64,000 nt of DNA from contig JAFQHO010000037.1 of the NCBI GenBank assembly GCA_017397925.1, positions 1-64,000 of the forward strand, read 5' to 3'. Source of the DNA: Ruminococcus sp. GTDB taxonomy: Bacteria > Bacillota > Clostridia > Oscillospirales > Ruminococcaceae. A model generated the notes under the pieces. It made no database searches, had not been told where the DNA came from, and saw only the letters and a program-made list of their open reading frames with translations. Position 1 is the stretch's first letter. Each line of letters opens with the position of its first letter. This document shows positions 32,657 to 42,268 of the stretch, piece after piece. The translations under genes were made by a program, and so were the position numbers.

Positions 32657-35047
32657 ATGAACAAATTCATCAGAAAAACTGCCTGTGGTCTGCTAAGTGT
32701 TGTGGTCAGCGCAACAATGCTGCCTGCTGCTTTAACAGCAAGTGCTTATCAGGAAACGGGCAAAAAAGACGGCTATGACTGGGAGCTGTGGAATCAGGAC
32801 GGTAAGGGTACTGTTAGTATGGATGTAGGGGATAACGGTTCGTTTACCTGCAGCTGGAGCGGTATTGAGAACTGTTTATTCCGAACAGGTCAGAAGCTTG
32901 GAAGTACAAAGACATACGATATGTATGACGGTATTTATCTGGATTACGATGTTGACTACTTCCCTAAGGGCAATTCCTATATGTGCGTTTACGGCTGGAC
33001 AGAAAACGGCAAGGATGCCACACATCCTACTGTTGAATATTATATTGTAGACGCGTGGGGTTCCTGGCGTCCACCCGGAGCAAATAATCCTCTGGGAACA
33101 GTAGAGGCAAACGGTCATAAATATGATATCTACAGAACAGAGAGAGTAAATCAGCCGTCAATTCACGGTACAGAAACATTCTATCAGTATTGGAGCGTGC
33201 GTCAGGACAATCCTGCGCGAAATAACGCAGAAACGAATATCAGCGGACGTATCAGTATTTCCAAGCACTTTGAAGCGTGGGAAGATGCAGGTATGGATAT
33301 GAGCGGTGTTATGTACGAGGTTGCTCTCAACGTTGAGGGTTACCAGTCAAACGGTTCTGCTAAGGTTAATTCAAATATTGTAACATACGGAGAAGGTCAC
33401 GGCGATGAGGGTGCAGTTATAAAGCCTACAGAGCCTAAGGAACCTGATGCAAGCGGCTATTACTACAATGATACATTTGAAAAAGGTGTAGGTGAATGGT
33501 CCGGCAGAGGTTCTGCTTCTGTAGAAGCAAGCGGCGGCACACTTGCAGTAACAGGCAGAACTGAATCTTGGAATGGAGCAATTACTTATCTTGACCCTGC
33601 TGCATTCAGAGCAGGGGAGACATACAGCTTTGGTGCTGATGTAATGCAGAATGAAACTTCTTCTGAGGATTTCAAGCTTACATTACAGTGTACTCTTGAC
33701 GGTGAGGAACAGTATCTCACGGTTGCGGAGGGTAAAGGCTCCAAGGGTGAGTGGGTAACACTTTCCAACAGTGCATACACAATCCCTGAAGGTGCGTTGA
33801 ACTGCTATCTTTACGTTGAAACTGTTGATACAACTACAAATTTCTTCGTAGATAATGCAGCAGGAGCACTAAAGGGGGTGATTACCGACAACGGAGGGAC
33901 TCCCCCAAGTACTCTGGGTGGTACTGTCGGTGATCTTAATGGCGACAGTACTATTGACGTTTTCGATCTTATTCTTGAAAGGGAAGCGATCGTAAATACT
34001 TTCGCGGGTTCTGCTACAAATAAGGCTGCTGATATTGACGGAAACGGAACAGTTAATGTGAATGATCTTGTTCTTCTTTCAAAGTTCCTTCTCGGTCAGA
34101 TTGATAAGTTCCCGCAGGTTACAACTACAAAGCCTCCTGTAACTACAACTACAACAAAGAAGCCGGAAGTTATTACAACTACTACAAAGGCTCCATCAGG
34201 CGGCAATGTTGACGGTGCAGCATATATGGATTCACTCAGAAATTCCATAACAGCAAATGTACCTTCAAATATTACATCCAATTCGAATAACGGTTGTAAG
34301 GAAGAAAAGATTTCTTACTATTCTTCAATTGCGAAGAAGAATAAGAATGCAGTGGTAATTCTTCCTCCGAACTACAGCACAAGCAAGAAGTATCCCGTTG
34401 TTTATGTAAATCACGGTATCTTTGGCTCAGAAAATGATATGGTAGGCTACTGTAAGTCTATTGGCGGAAACCTTATGGCAGCAGGTGAGGCAGAGGAGAT
34501 GATTCTTGTAAGCTGTGCTATGTACACAAGTGCTACTTCAGATCAGTGTATGGGTATGACTGCTGAGGAATGTGCGAAGTATGACGCATTCAGAGAGGAC
34601 CTTATCGAGTGCCTTATGCCTTATATGGAGGAGCATTACTCCGTAGCAACAGGCAGAGAGAATACAGGTATCTGTGGCTTCTCAATGGGCGGCAGAGAGT
34701 CACTCTATATCGGTATCACAAGACCGCAGTATTTTGGCTATATCGGTGCAGCTTCTCCTGCACCCGGAATTACTCCCGCAAGTGATATGTTTATGACTCA
34801 TCCGGGAAATATGCAGCCTTCTGAATTCAAGGTTCAGGATCACACATATGATCCGTATTTCCTTATGATTACAGGCGGTACAAATGATACTGTTGTTGGT
34901 ACATTCCCCAAGCAGTATCACGAAATGCTTACAACAAACGGACAGCCTCATATCTGGCAGGAAATCCAGGGCGGTGGACACGATGCAAGTTGTGTAAATC
35001 CCCTTATGTATAATTTCCTTAAGAATGCTTTCAAGGCTGGTAAATAA
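32657..35047 (+). CDS. Bifunctional cellulosomal xylanase-esterase: GH11-CBM22-dockerin-CE1
   Basis: A 796-residue secreted enzyme. Order: signal peptide (1-30); GH11 xylanase (about 32-248) with nucleophile E127 in TVEYYIVDAWG and acid/base E227 in VEGYQSNGSA; CBM22 (about 268-405); type I dockerin (about 424-482) with loops DLNGDSTIDVFD and DIDGNGTVNVND; a Thr/Pro/Lys linker (about 488-515); CE1-type esterase (about 520-796) with nucleophile S676 in GFSMGG and His775. It would cut xylan and remove acetyl or feruloyl groups while held on the cellulosome by an internal dockerin. The ATG at 32657 starts a proper signal peptide; the in-frame ATG at 32618 would not. The ribosome-binding site is weak (GTGGGG). 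Confidence 0.94.
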   Translation: MNKFIRKTACGLLSVVVSATMLPAALTASAYQETGKKDGYDWELWNQDGKGTVSMDVGDNGSFTCSWSGIENCLFRTGQKLGSTKTYDMYDGIYLDYDVDYFPKGNSYMCVYGWTENGKDATHPTVEYYIVDAWGSWRPPGANNPLGTVEANGHKYDIYRTERVNQPSIHGTETFYQYWSVRQDNPARNNAETNISGRISISKHFEAWEDAGMDMSGVMYEVALNVEGYQSNGSAKVNSNIVTYGEGHGDEGAVIKPTEPKEPDASGYYYNDTFEKGVGEWSGRGSASVEASGGTLAVTGRTESWNGAITYLDPAAFRAGETYSFGADVMQNETSSEDFKLTLQCTLDGEEQYLTVAEGKGSKGEWVTLSNSAYTIPEGALNCYLYVETVDTTTNFFVDNAAGALKGVITDNGGTPPSTLGGTVGDLNGDSTIDVFDLILEREAIVNTFAGSATNKAADIDGNGTVNVNDLVLLSKFLLGQIDKFPQVTTTKPPVTTTTTKKPEVITTTTKAPSGGNVDGAAYMDSLRNSITANVPSNITSNSNNGCKEEKISYYSSIAKKNKNAVVILPPNYSTSKKYPVVYVNHGIFGSENDMVGYCKSIGGNLMAAGEAEEMILVSCAMYTSATSDQCMGMTAEECAKYDAFREDLIECLMPYMEEHYSVATGRENTGICGFSMGGRESLYIGITRPQYFGYIGAASPAPGITPASDMFMTHPGNMQPSEFKVQDHTYDPYFLMITGGTNDTVVGTFPKQYHEMLTTNGQPHIWQEIQGGGHDASCVNPLMYNFLKNAFKAGK

Positions 35048-35064
35048 TAACGAATAAATAGCAA

Positions 35065-35104
35065 AAAATCGGCACAGAGATAAATAACTCTGTGCCGATT
35101 TTAT
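35065..35104. terminator. Bidirectional terminator between xylanase and lyase genes
   Basis: AAAATCGGCACAGAG/CTCTGTGCCGATTTT, a 15-bp stem, between convergent genes; T/A-rich on both sides. Confidence 0.9.
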
Positions 35105-35143
35105 CTGGAGGGAGTAATTGATAATTAAGGGGACATTCAATTA

Positions 35144-37861
35144 TTATTCTCTGACAGGAAGCTGATTTGCTGTATAGATTCCTGCGTTTACCTTCTGAAT
35201 TGTGATAGCATCTGATGTTGTGATACCATCACCGTTGTTGAATACATCTGCATTCTTTTTACCCTGTTCTGAAAGGGCATATTTGTCAGAATTTCCGAGG
35301 AACTGGAATATAGCGGCAGCGTCTGCCATACTTATCTGTCCGTCGCAGTTTGCGTCACCATAAGCAATATTGCTCTGAGGAGCCTGTGTTGGCTGTGTCT
35401 GAGGAGCTTGTGTGGGTGCCTGAGTAGGTGCTTGTGTAGGAGCCTGTGTTGCAGGCTGCTCATTAGCTGCTGCTGCGAATACTGTGTAGTTTACAACATT
35501 TCCTGTCATATTGTTGTTGCCGAGAACAATTTTTTCACCCTGGTTTACAGTTTTAGTATATACAGAGAATGCAACATCATTGCTTGTTTCTGCTGTCATA
35601 TCTGTCTTTTTCCAGCTTCCAAGCCATGAGGGAACATTGTTTTCTGTTTCGACTCTTGTATCAAGGAATACATAAACATCTGTCTTTGCACCTGCTGTAA
35701 ACTCAGCGAGGTCGCCTGTTGCATTCTTTGAATCGCAAGCTGTAAGGAGTGATTCTGCACCATTGAGCTGTGCGGGGAACTTTGTATAAGTGTAATCTCT
35801 GTCGCCGAATACAAGACCGCCCTGTGAAGCTGTAACTATCTTCCAATCAGCAGCGTTGTCAGTATCCTTAACACTCATATTTGTAATGAATTTACCCTGC
35901 TGAACGGGAGGATTTGTAGGAGCCTGTGTAGGAGCCTGTGTAGGTGCCTGAGTTGGAGCCTGTGTAGGCTGCTCAGCAGGTGGATTTGTTGATGGCTGTG
36001 AGGGAGGAGTTGTAGAACCGTTGATTGTTACAGCTGGTCTCTCAGGAAGTTTTTCGTCAGAACCAAGGTAGAAGCTTGGATGTGCAGGCTGGTTGTAGCA
36101 GTTCTGCTCACCTGCTGCCTGACAACGATACTGAGGATCGTGCATAAGAGTTGTAAGACGAGTATTTGTTGTATACTTTGTATTGTAAACTCTGAGGTAC
36201 TTGCTGTCAGTTGTTTTTACAACAAGTTCTTCACGCCAGTCACCCATGATATCTGCTGCAAGACCTGGGTTGTTCTTTGAACCGTTATTAGCAGAACATC
36301 CGTCAGCTGTAAGAAGTCTGTTAAGCTTTCCGCTGTCTGTAAAGTCATCAATCTTTGTACCGTCGAGAATTTCGCGCTCAAGGTCGCCGTCCCAGTAAAT
36401 CATAAAGTTCTGAGCAGGCTTAGTTGTGGAAATAGTCTTACCTGTGCCGTCGAAAATATCATTGCCTGTAGCACCCCAGAATTCAGCACCGGGATTCTTT
36501 GAGTAGATATTGCCGCAGCAAGCACGTCCTGTATCCTTTGTGTGGTTTTTGTGGAAGATATTCTTACCTGTCTTAGCATCTATAAGAGATACGCCCCAGG
36601 GCTTTTCCTCGTGACACATCCACAGTTCAAGACCGTCTCTGTTAGGGAGGAAATCACCGAGGTGCATAGCGTCACCGTGTCCTTGTCCGTTACACCAGAG
36701 AAGCTTTCCGTTGTCGTCAATACAAGTTGAACCGAGTACAAGTTCCTGTTTGCCGTCATTATCAACATCGGCAGGCATACAGTTGTGATTACCGTTGTGG
36801 TAGCCCTTTTTAGCGTCGTTGCCTGAGTCGTACTTCCAACGCTCAACGAGTTTTTTATCAACAACATCATATGCAACAACTGTCATTCTTGTGTAGTAAC
36901 CTCTGTTTGAAACCGCTGAAGGCTTCTGACCGTCAAGATATACAACAGCACCATTGAAACGGTCAACGCGGTTACCGTAGTTATCGCCCCAATCGCTTAC
37001 CTTGCCTCTGGGGAATGCGTAGTTGACAGTATCAAGTGCCTTACCTGTAGCACCCTCGAAAAGAGTGTAGTACTCAGGACCGCTGAGGACGTAACCGTCA
37101 CCGTTACGGTAGTTCTTGCTTCCGTCACCGATAACCTTGCCGGTACCGTCCTTAGTACCGTCAGCTGTCTTACAAGTCATTTCAGCCTTACCGTCGCAGT
37201 CGAAGTCAGCAACGAGGAACTGAGTATAGTGAGCGCCTGCACGGATATTTCTTCCGAGGTCAATTCTCCAAAGCTGCTTTCCTGAAAGAGTGTAGCAGTC
37301 GATGTAAACATTGCCTGTGTCGCCGTCCTGTGAGTTATCCTTCTGGTTTGAAGGATCCCATTTTACGAAAATTTCGTATGTGCCGTCACCGTCAACGTCA
37401 CCAACGGAGCAGTCGTTTGCACTGTATGTGCAGCCTGAACCCTTTGGAATGTTGAGGGGAATATCGAAGTAATCTTTATTTGAAACAAGACTGCAATTCT
37501 CGGAGTTTACTACCTTGCCGCCTGCAATATAGTCAACTCTGTACTTTGAACTGCTGCTGCCGCCCTTGTCGAGATAGCAGGTAGCCTGTCCTGTTTTACT
37601 TGTATAGATAAGCTCGTTGCCGCGGTAGAGTTTGAACTCTGCATCGTCAGCATCGTTAGCAAGGAATCTCCAGCTTACGAGCATACCGTTGCCTGTGTTG
37701 ATAGCGGAAATACCTCTGTTAAGGTTTTCCATAATGTTTTTTCCTGTTCCGTATTTTGCAGCAGCAGACATTGTCTGTGATGCAGCAGGAACAATCAGGC
37801 TTGTTGCAGCTGTCAGTGCGGACAGAGCTGCAGCGGCTGTGCGCTTGAATTTGTTGTTCAT
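35144..37861 (-). CDS. PL11 rhamnogalacturonan lyase with C-terminal dockerin
   Basis: A 905-residue secreted pectinase. Signal peptide (about 1-34); PL11 eight-bladed propeller (about 40-620) with repeated calcium-type loops (DVDGDGTYEIF, DFDCDGKAEMT, DVDNDGKQELV) and the conserved AGAHYTQF and HNGNHNC segments; a Thr/Gln/Ala/Pro linker; a beta-rich module (about 655-795) of unknown class resembling accessory domains of pectate lyases; a second TQAP linker; a type I dockerin (about 829-900, DANCDGQISMAD and a looser second loop VFNNGDGITTSD). It cleaves the rhamnose-galacturonate backbone by beta-elimination. GGGAGG precedes the ATG. The leader carries a long hairpin at 37890-37950, and an AraC regulator is divergently encoded. 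Confidence 0.94.
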   Translation of the reverse strand: MNNKFKRTAAAALSALTAATSLIVPAASQTMSAAAKYGTGKNIMENLNRGISAINTGNGMLVSWRFLANDADDAEFKLYRGNELIYTSKTGQATCYLDKGGSSSSKYRVDYIAGGKVVNSENCSLVSNKDYFDIPLNIPKGSGCTYSANDCSVGDVDGDGTYEIFVKWDPSNQKDNSQDGDTGNVYIDCYTLSGKQLWRIDLGRNIRAGAHYTQFLVADFDCDGKAEMTCKTADGTKDGTGKVIGDGSKNYRNGDGYVLSGPEYYTLFEGATGKALDTVNYAFPRGKVSDWGDNYGNRVDRFNGAVVYLDGQKPSAVSNRGYYTRMTVVAYDVVDKKLVERWKYDSGNDAKKGYHNGNHNCMPADVDNDGKQELVLGSTCIDDNGKLLWCNGQGHGDAMHLGDFLPNRDGLELWMCHEEKPWGVSLIDAKTGKNIFHKNHTKDTGRACCGNIYSKNPGAEFWGATGNDIFDGTGKTISTTKPAQNFMIYWDGDLEREILDGTKIDDFTDSGKLNRLLTADGCSANNGSKNNPGLAADIMGDWREELVVKTTDSKYLRVYNTKYTTNTRLTTLMHDPQYRCQAAGEQNCYNQPAHPSFYLGSDEKLPERPAVTINGSTTPPSQPSTNPPAEQPTQAPTQAPTQAPTQAPTNPPVQQGKFITNMSVKDTDNAADWKIVTASQGGLVFGDRDYTYTKFPAQLNGAESLLTACDSKNATGDLAEFTAGAKTDVYVFLDTRVETENNVPSWLGSWKKTDMTAETSNDVAFSVYTKTVNQGEKIVLGNNNMTGNVVNYTVFAAAANEQPATQAPTQAPTQAPTQAPQTQPTQAPQSNIAYGDANCDGQISMADAAAIFQFLGNSDKYALSEQGKKNADVFNNGDGITTSDAITIQKVNAGIYTANQLPVRE
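35380..35455 (-). repeat. TQAP linker repeat, distal copy
   Basis: 12-bp coding repeats giving Thr-Gln-Ala-Pro units just before the dockerin. Confidence 0.85.
35910..35975 (-). repeat. TQAP linker repeat, proximal copy
   Basis: 12-bp coding repeats giving Thr-Gln-Ala-Pro units after the lyase domain; same unit as at 35380-35455. Confidence 0.85.
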
Positions 37862-37889
37862 AAAAATGACCTCCCAAAATGATTTTCTT

Positions 37890-37950
37890 CATCATAAAGT
37901 ACATAAAAGGCGTTTTCTCCGTTCATCAAATCTTTTATGTACTTTTGATG
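37890..37950 (-). promoter_or_regulatory. Long hairpin in the PL11 mRNA leader
   Basis: Arms 37890-37909 and 37932-37950 share CATCA plus AAAGTACATAAAAG (19 paired bases with one bulged T) around a ~22-base loop. It lies between the promoter and the ribosome-binding site and has no T-tract. Confidence 0.7.
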
Positions 37951-38001
37951 AAAGGTTGATTGATATAATTCCTTCATCTTTCGTTCATGTTTTCTGTCTA
38001 T

Positions 38002-38030
38002 ATTATACATTTTCTGTTCATAAATAGCAA
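38002..38030 (-). promoter_or_regulatory. Promoter of the PL11 gene
   Basis: Minus-strand TTGCTA (38030-38025), 17 bp, TATAAT (38007-38002). Confidence 0.7.
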
Positions 38031-38074
38031 TGATGTTTTTTTATCTGTTTATGATAAATTTCATTATATTTTTG

Positions 38075-38103
38075 TTGACAAAATAGAAAAATTAAGTTAT
38101 AAT
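38075..38103 (+). promoter_or_regulatory. Promoter of the AraC-family gene
   Basis: Perfect TTGACA (38075-38080) and TATAAT (38098-38103), 17 bp apart, back to back with the PL11 promoter. Confidence 0.9.
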
Positions 38104-38143
38104 TAAAGTATCAGATAATTAATAATAACAAAGGAGGCTTTTT

Positions 38144-38932
38144 ATGTATATTTCACTTGCAGGATATCACTGGAAACACGATGGAGATTTCCGTATTGAC
38201 AGGAAAGACGGTTACAATGGTATGCAGCTTTTGCTTATACAGACCCGTGCTAAGGTTTCTGTAGCAGGTATAAGCTACGATATATTGCCGAATACAGCTG
38301 TTCTGATTGACAACAGCGTACCTCATAGTCTTTGTGCTGTTGATGATGAATATATGGATGACTGGGTGCGTTTTCAGCTTTCTCGGGAAGAAAGACAGGA
38401 AATGGAAGAATTGAAAATACCCTTTAATATTCCGATTTATCTTAAAGAGGACGATACTCTTGAATTGCTTGTAAAATCAGCCTGTCAGATGTTTGACAAT
38501 GAAAACCTTGATAAAAAGCGGATACAACATAATCTTCTTATGGCTATGCTGCTGTATATCGGCGGTGTAGGCAAGAATAGCCGTTCAGAAAAGAAGATAC
38601 CCTATGAAGCTGAATTGAAAAAATTACGCAAGGAAATATATGAAAATCCGGGTGTTGAAAGGTCGGCACCTCAGATTGCAAAGGAGCTTAATTTATCTGT
38701 AGGATACTTAAATAAAATATACAACGAACTGTTCGGTACGTCCTATATGAAAGATGTTTTTTCAAGCCGTATGGAGCACGCACAGACGCTTCTTGCGAAT
38801 TCTGATAAAACAGTAAACGAAATTGCTGAGCTTTGCGGTTACAATTCCTCTGAGCATTTCTCGCGTTCATTTAAAAAATACAGCTGTATGTCACCGTTAC
38901 AATATAGAAATACTGGTGGAAAACAGAAATAA
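38144..38932 (+). CDS. AraC-family transcriptional regulator
   Basis: A 262-residue regulator. The N-terminal half looks like a cupin/AraC ligand domain (VSVAGISYDILPNTAVLIDNSVPHSL). The C-terminal ~100 residues hold two helix-turn-helices: APQIAKELNLSVGYLNKIYNELFG and VNEIAELCGYNSSEHFSRSFKKYSCMSPLQYR, the classic AraC signature. It is transcribed away from the PL11 lyase gene with 282 bp between them, so control of the lyase by a pectin-derived sugar is the natural guess. AAAGGAGG precedes the ATG. Confidence 0.92.
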   Translation: MYISLAGYHWKHDGDFRIDRKDGYNGMQLLLIQTRAKVSVAGISYDILPNTAVLIDNSVPHSLCAVDDEYMDDWVRFQLSREERQEMEELKIPFNIPIYLKEDDTLELLVKSACQMFDNENLDKKRIQHNLLMAMLLYIGGVGKNSRSEKKIPYEAELKKLRKEIYENPGVERSAPQIAKELNLSVGYLNKIYNELFGTSYMKDVFSSRMEHAQTLLANSDKTVNEIAELCGYNSSEHFSRSFKKYSCMSPLQYRNTGGKQK

Positions 38933-38935
38933 TGC

Positions 38936-38964
38936 TTGACAAAATCAATTTTATACTGTATAAT
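38936..38964 (+). promoter_or_regulatory. Promoter of valS
   Basis: Perfect TTGACA (38936-38941) and TATAAT (38959-38964), 17 bp apart, overlapping the end of the AraC gene region. Confidence 0.9.
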
Positions 38965-38970
38965 AACAGT

Positions 38971-39236
38971 ATATCATAAAGGCTGAGATGAAGAGGAGTA
39001 GGTATATTTCCGCTTTCAGAGAGCTGTCGGCAGGTGTGAGACAGCAGCAGGGGATATATTGAAGTAGCTTCGGAGCTGTATGGGCGAAAGCGTACAGGCT
39101 GTGTAGTTCATAACGTGTTTCTCACGTTACAGGGAAAGAAGTTGCATGACTTCGCAGAGTGCGGGATATTTTCCCGAATTCAGGTGGTAACACGGACTAT
39201 GTTCGCCCTGAACCTATTTTACGGTTCGGGGCTTTT
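38971..39236 (+). promoter_or_regulatory. T-box leader of valS
   Basis: The leader shows Stem I features (GATGAAGAGGAGTAGG..., AGAGAG and a GTGTGAGACAGCAG distal part) and the conserved T-box AGGTGGTAACACGG at 39182-39195, just before a terminator (39205-39236). Uncharged tRNA-Val would stabilise the antiterminator. GTA at 39064-39066 in GAAGTAGC is my candidate valine specifier codon. Confidence 0.93.
39205..39236 (+). terminator. Regulated terminator of the valS T-box
   Basis: GCCCTGAACC/GGTTCGGGGC stem followed by TTTT; competes with the antiterminator formed by the T-box sequence. Confidence 0.9.
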
Positions 39237-39279
39237 CTATACCCGAATCAATATTTTATTGTTAAAGGAGAAATTTAAA

Positions 39280-41901
39280 ATGGCAAAAGAACTTGCAAAG
39301 TCCTATAATCCCAAGGATTTTGAGGACAGAATTTACGCTGCATGGAATGACAAGGGATGTTTCCGTGCTGAGGTTGACGAAAAGAAAACACCCTATACAA
39401 TTGTAATCCCCCCTCCGAACATCACAGGACAGCTCCACATGGGACACGCTCTTGATGAAACATTGCAGGATATTCTTATCCGTTGGAAGCGTATGAGCGG
39501 CTATTCCGCACTTTGGCTCCCCGGTACTGACCACGCTGCAATTGCAACTGAGGCAAAAATCGTTGAGGCTATGCGCAAAGAGGGCGTTACAAAGGAAGAT
39601 CTCGGACGTGACGGCTTTATGGAACGCGCATGGGAGTGGAAAAAGCAGTACGGCGGACGTATCTGCGAGCAGCTGAAAAAGCTTGGTTCATCATGTGACT
39701 GGTCAAGAGAGCGTTTCACAATGGACGAGGGTTGTTCAAAGGCTGTTAAGGAAGTTTTCGTAAAATACTACGAAAAGGGACTTATCTACCGTGGCGAGAG
39801 AATTATCAACTGGTGTCCAAAATGTAAGACATCTCTTTCCGATGCCGAGGTTACATACGAGGATCAGGCAGGTCATTTCTGGCATCTTCGCTATAAGATA
39901 AAGGACGCTGACGGCTATCTTGAGCTTGCTACAACACGTCCTGAAACACTTCTGGGCGATACTGCTGTAGCTGTAAACCCAAATGATGAGCGTTACAAGG
40001 ATTTAGTAGGCAAGACAGTTATTCTCCCTCTCGTTCACCGTGAAATCCCAATCGTTGCCGATGATTACGTAGAAATGGACTTCGGAACAGGCGTAGTTAA
40101 AATTACACCTGCTCATGACCCTAACGACTTCGAGGTTGGACTCCGTCACAATCTCCCTGTAATCAACGTAATGAACGACGATGCAACTATTGTTGACGAT
40201 TATCCCAAGTATGCAGGTATGGACAGATTCGAGGCAAGAAAGGCTATCGTAGCTGACCTTGAAGCTGAGGGGGCACTTGTTAAAATCGAGGATTACAGCC
40301 ATAATGTTGGTACTTGCTACCGTTGCGGTACAACTGTTGAGCCTAAGGTTTCAACACAGTGGTTTGTAAAGATGAAGCCCCTTGCACAGCCTGCAATTGA
40401 CGCTGTGAAGAACGGCGATACAAAGTTCGTTCCCGAAAGATTTGACAAGATTTATTTCCATTGGCTTGACAATATCCGTGACTGGTGTATCTCCCGTCAG
40501 ATCTGGTGGGGACATCAGATTCCTGCATTCTACTGCGATTGCTGCGGTGAAATGGTAGTAACTAAGGAAGATAGTGCAGTTTGTCCTAAGTGCGGCAAGC
40601 CTATGCGTCAGGATCCCGATACTCTTGATACATGGTTCAGCTCTGCTCTCTGGCCATTCTCCACACTTGGCTGGCCTGAGAATACAGAGGATCTGAACTA
40701 CTTCTACCCCACAAATACACTTGTTACAGGCTACGATATCATTTTCTTCTGGGTAATCAGAATGATGTTCAGCGGTCTTGAAAATATGGGTAAAGTTCCT
40801 TTTGATACTGTTCTCATTCACGGTCTTGTACGTGACGCACAGGGACGCAAAATGTCCAAATCCCTCGGCAATGGTATTGACCCCCTTGAAGTTATCAACG
40901 AATACGGTGCAGACGCTCTCCGCTTTATGCTTGCTACAGGTAACTCACCCGGAAACGATATGCGTTACATTGACGATAAGGTTAAGGCAGCACGTAACTT
41001 CGCAAATAAGCTTTGGAATGCATCACGTTTCATTATGATGAATCTCCCTGATGATTTTGAGTTCACAGGACTTCCTGCTGACCTTGAAACAGAGGATAAG
41101 TGGCTCATTAACAAGTTCAATAAGCTTGCTAAGGAAGTTGGCGAAAACCTGGATAAATTCGAGCTTGGCGTTGCATCACAGAAGATTTACGACTTCATCT
41201 GGGATGTTTACTGCGATTGGTACATTGAAATCACAAAGCCAAGAATTCAGGCTGGCGGCGAAACAATGGCAAAGGCACAGGCTGTCCTTGTATGGGCAAT
41301 GCAGGGTATGCTGAAGCTTCTCCACCCATTTATGCCATTCATCACAGAAGAAATCTGGCAGGTTCTCACAAATGAGAAGTCAATGATTATCCTTGAAACA
41401 TATCCCACATACGACAGCACAATTGATTATTCTGCAGAGGAAAAGGCATTTGAGAAGATTATTTCAGCTATCAAGGCTGTAAGAAATACACGTACAGAAA
41501 TGAACGTACCGCCCTCGGTAAAGGCAAAGCTTATCATTGAAACTGACGAGCCCGAGCTTTATACATCATGTGCGGCATTCTTTGAGAAGCTTGCATCTGC
41601 ATCCTCTGTTGAGGCTGGTGCAGCTGTGGAGCATGAAAACTGTGCAAATGCAGTTACAGATTCCGCAAGAATTTTCATTCCTATGGACGAGCTTGTTGAC
41701 AAGGAAAAGGAAATTGCACGTCTTGAAAAGGAAAAGGCGAAGGTTCAGAAGGATATTGACTTCCTCAGCGGAAAGCTGAACAATCAGGGCTTTATTGCTA
41801 AGGCTCCCGAAAAGCTTATTGAAGCTGAAAAGGCAAAGCTTGCAGTAGCAGAGGAAAAAATGGCTAAGATTGAGCAGTCAATCGCTGCATTCAAGGCATA
41901 A
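39280..41901 (+). CDS. valS: Valyl-tRNA synthetase
   Basis: Charges tRNA-Val with editing of threonine. The 873 residues include HMGH in [16 protein letters not shown], an editing domain ([15 protein letters not shown]), [15 protein letters not shown], a zinc-type CDCCGE...CPKCG segment, KMSKS in [16 protein letters not shown], and a C-terminal coiled coil. I chose the ATG at 39280 with AAAGGAG upstream; an ORF start at 39115 would place 55 residues inside the T-box leader. Transcription depends on the T-box. Confidence 0.98.
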   Translation: MAKELAKSYNPKDFEDRIYAAWNDKGCFRAEVDEKKTPYTIVIPPPNITGQLHMGHALDETLQDILIRWKRMSGYSALWLPGTDHAAIATEAKIVEAMRKEGVTKEDLGRDGFMERAWEWKKQYGGRICEQLKKLGSSCDWSRERFTMDEGCSKAVKEVFVKYYEKGLIYRGERIINWCPKCKTSLSDAEVTYEDQAGHFWHLRYKIKDADGYLELATTRPETLLGDTAVAVNPNDERYKDLVGKTVILPLVHREIPIVADDYVEMDFGTGVVKITPAHDPNDFEVGLRHNLPVINVMNDDATIVDDYPKYAGMDRFEARKAIVADLEAEGALVKIEDYSHNVGTCYRCGTTVEPKVSTQWFVKMKPLAQPAIDAVKNGDTKFVPERFDKIYFHWLDNIRDWCISRQIWWGHQIPAFYCDCCGEMVVTKEDSAVCPKCGKPMRQDPDTLDTWFSSALWPFSTLGWPENTEDLNYFYPTNTLVTGYDIIFFWVIRMMFSGLENMGKVPFDTVLIHGLVRDAQGRKMSKSLGNGIDPLEVINEYGADALRFMLATGNSPGNDMRYIDDKVKAARNFANKLWNASRFIMMNLPDDFEFTGLPADLETEDKWLINKFNKLAKEVGENLDKFELGVASQKIYDFIWDVYCDWYIEITKPRIQAGGETMAKAQAVLVWAMQGMLKLLHPFMPFITEEIWQVLTNEKSMIILETYPTYDSTIDYSAEEKAFEKIISAIKAVRNTRTEMNVPPSVKAKLIIETDEPELYTSCAAFFEKLASASSVEAGAAVEHENCANAVTDSARIFIPMDELVDKEKEIARLEKEKAKVQKDIDFLSGKLNNQGFIAKAPEKLIEAEKAKLAVAEEKMAKIEQSIAAFKA

Positions 41902-41902
41902 A

Positions 41903-42259
41903 ATGAAAATCGACAGGGAAGAAATCTTCCGCTATGTCAAGGAAAAATACAACACCTCTCCCGATTACCCTTGGGAGAGGGATGTTTTATCAGCCGTTCT
42001 ACGCAAGAGCAATAAAAAGTGGTACGGACTTGTGATGAACGTCCGCAGAAGCGTTATTGACGAAAAAGGGGAGGGGAGTGTTGATATTCTCAACGTGAAA
42101 GCATCTCCTCTTGTCCGTGAAATTCTCATAGGCGAGGGCAAGGCAATTCCTGCTTATCATATGAACAAGCGGCTGTGGATAAGTATTCCCCTTGACGGAG
42201 GAATATCATTTGCTGAAATCTGCGGTGTAATTGACGAAAGCTATGAACTTGTAAAATGA
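41903..42259 (+). CDS. MmcQ/YjbR family protein
   Basis: A 118-residue protein matching the YjbR fold: YNTSPDYPWERDVLSAVLRKSNKKWYGLVMNV and SPLVREILIGEGKAIPAYHMNKRLWISI are typical. Family members have a CyaY-like fold and are sometimes called DNA-binding; the role is not settled. The ATG is two bases after the valS stop, so the two genes are co-transcribed and share T-box control. An in-frame ATG at 41870 inside valS is less likely. Confidence 0.88.
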   Translation: MKIDREEIFRYVKEKYNTSPDYPWERDVLSAVLRKSNKKWYGLVMNVRRSVIDEKGEGSVDILNVKASPLVREILIGEGKAIPAYHMNKRLWISIPLDGGISFAEICGVIDESYELVK

Positions 42260-42268
42260 GGTGACGAA

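Noticed and set aside
35380-35975. Short spaced repeats that could suggest a CRISPR-like array
   Set aside because: They are in-frame 12-bp units coding for Thr-Gln-Ala-Pro linkers between modules of the PL11 lyase.
39115-39279. N-terminal extension of valS
   Set aside because: The extra 55 codons lie inside the T-box leader and terminator; the ATG at 39280 has a proper ribosome-binding site.
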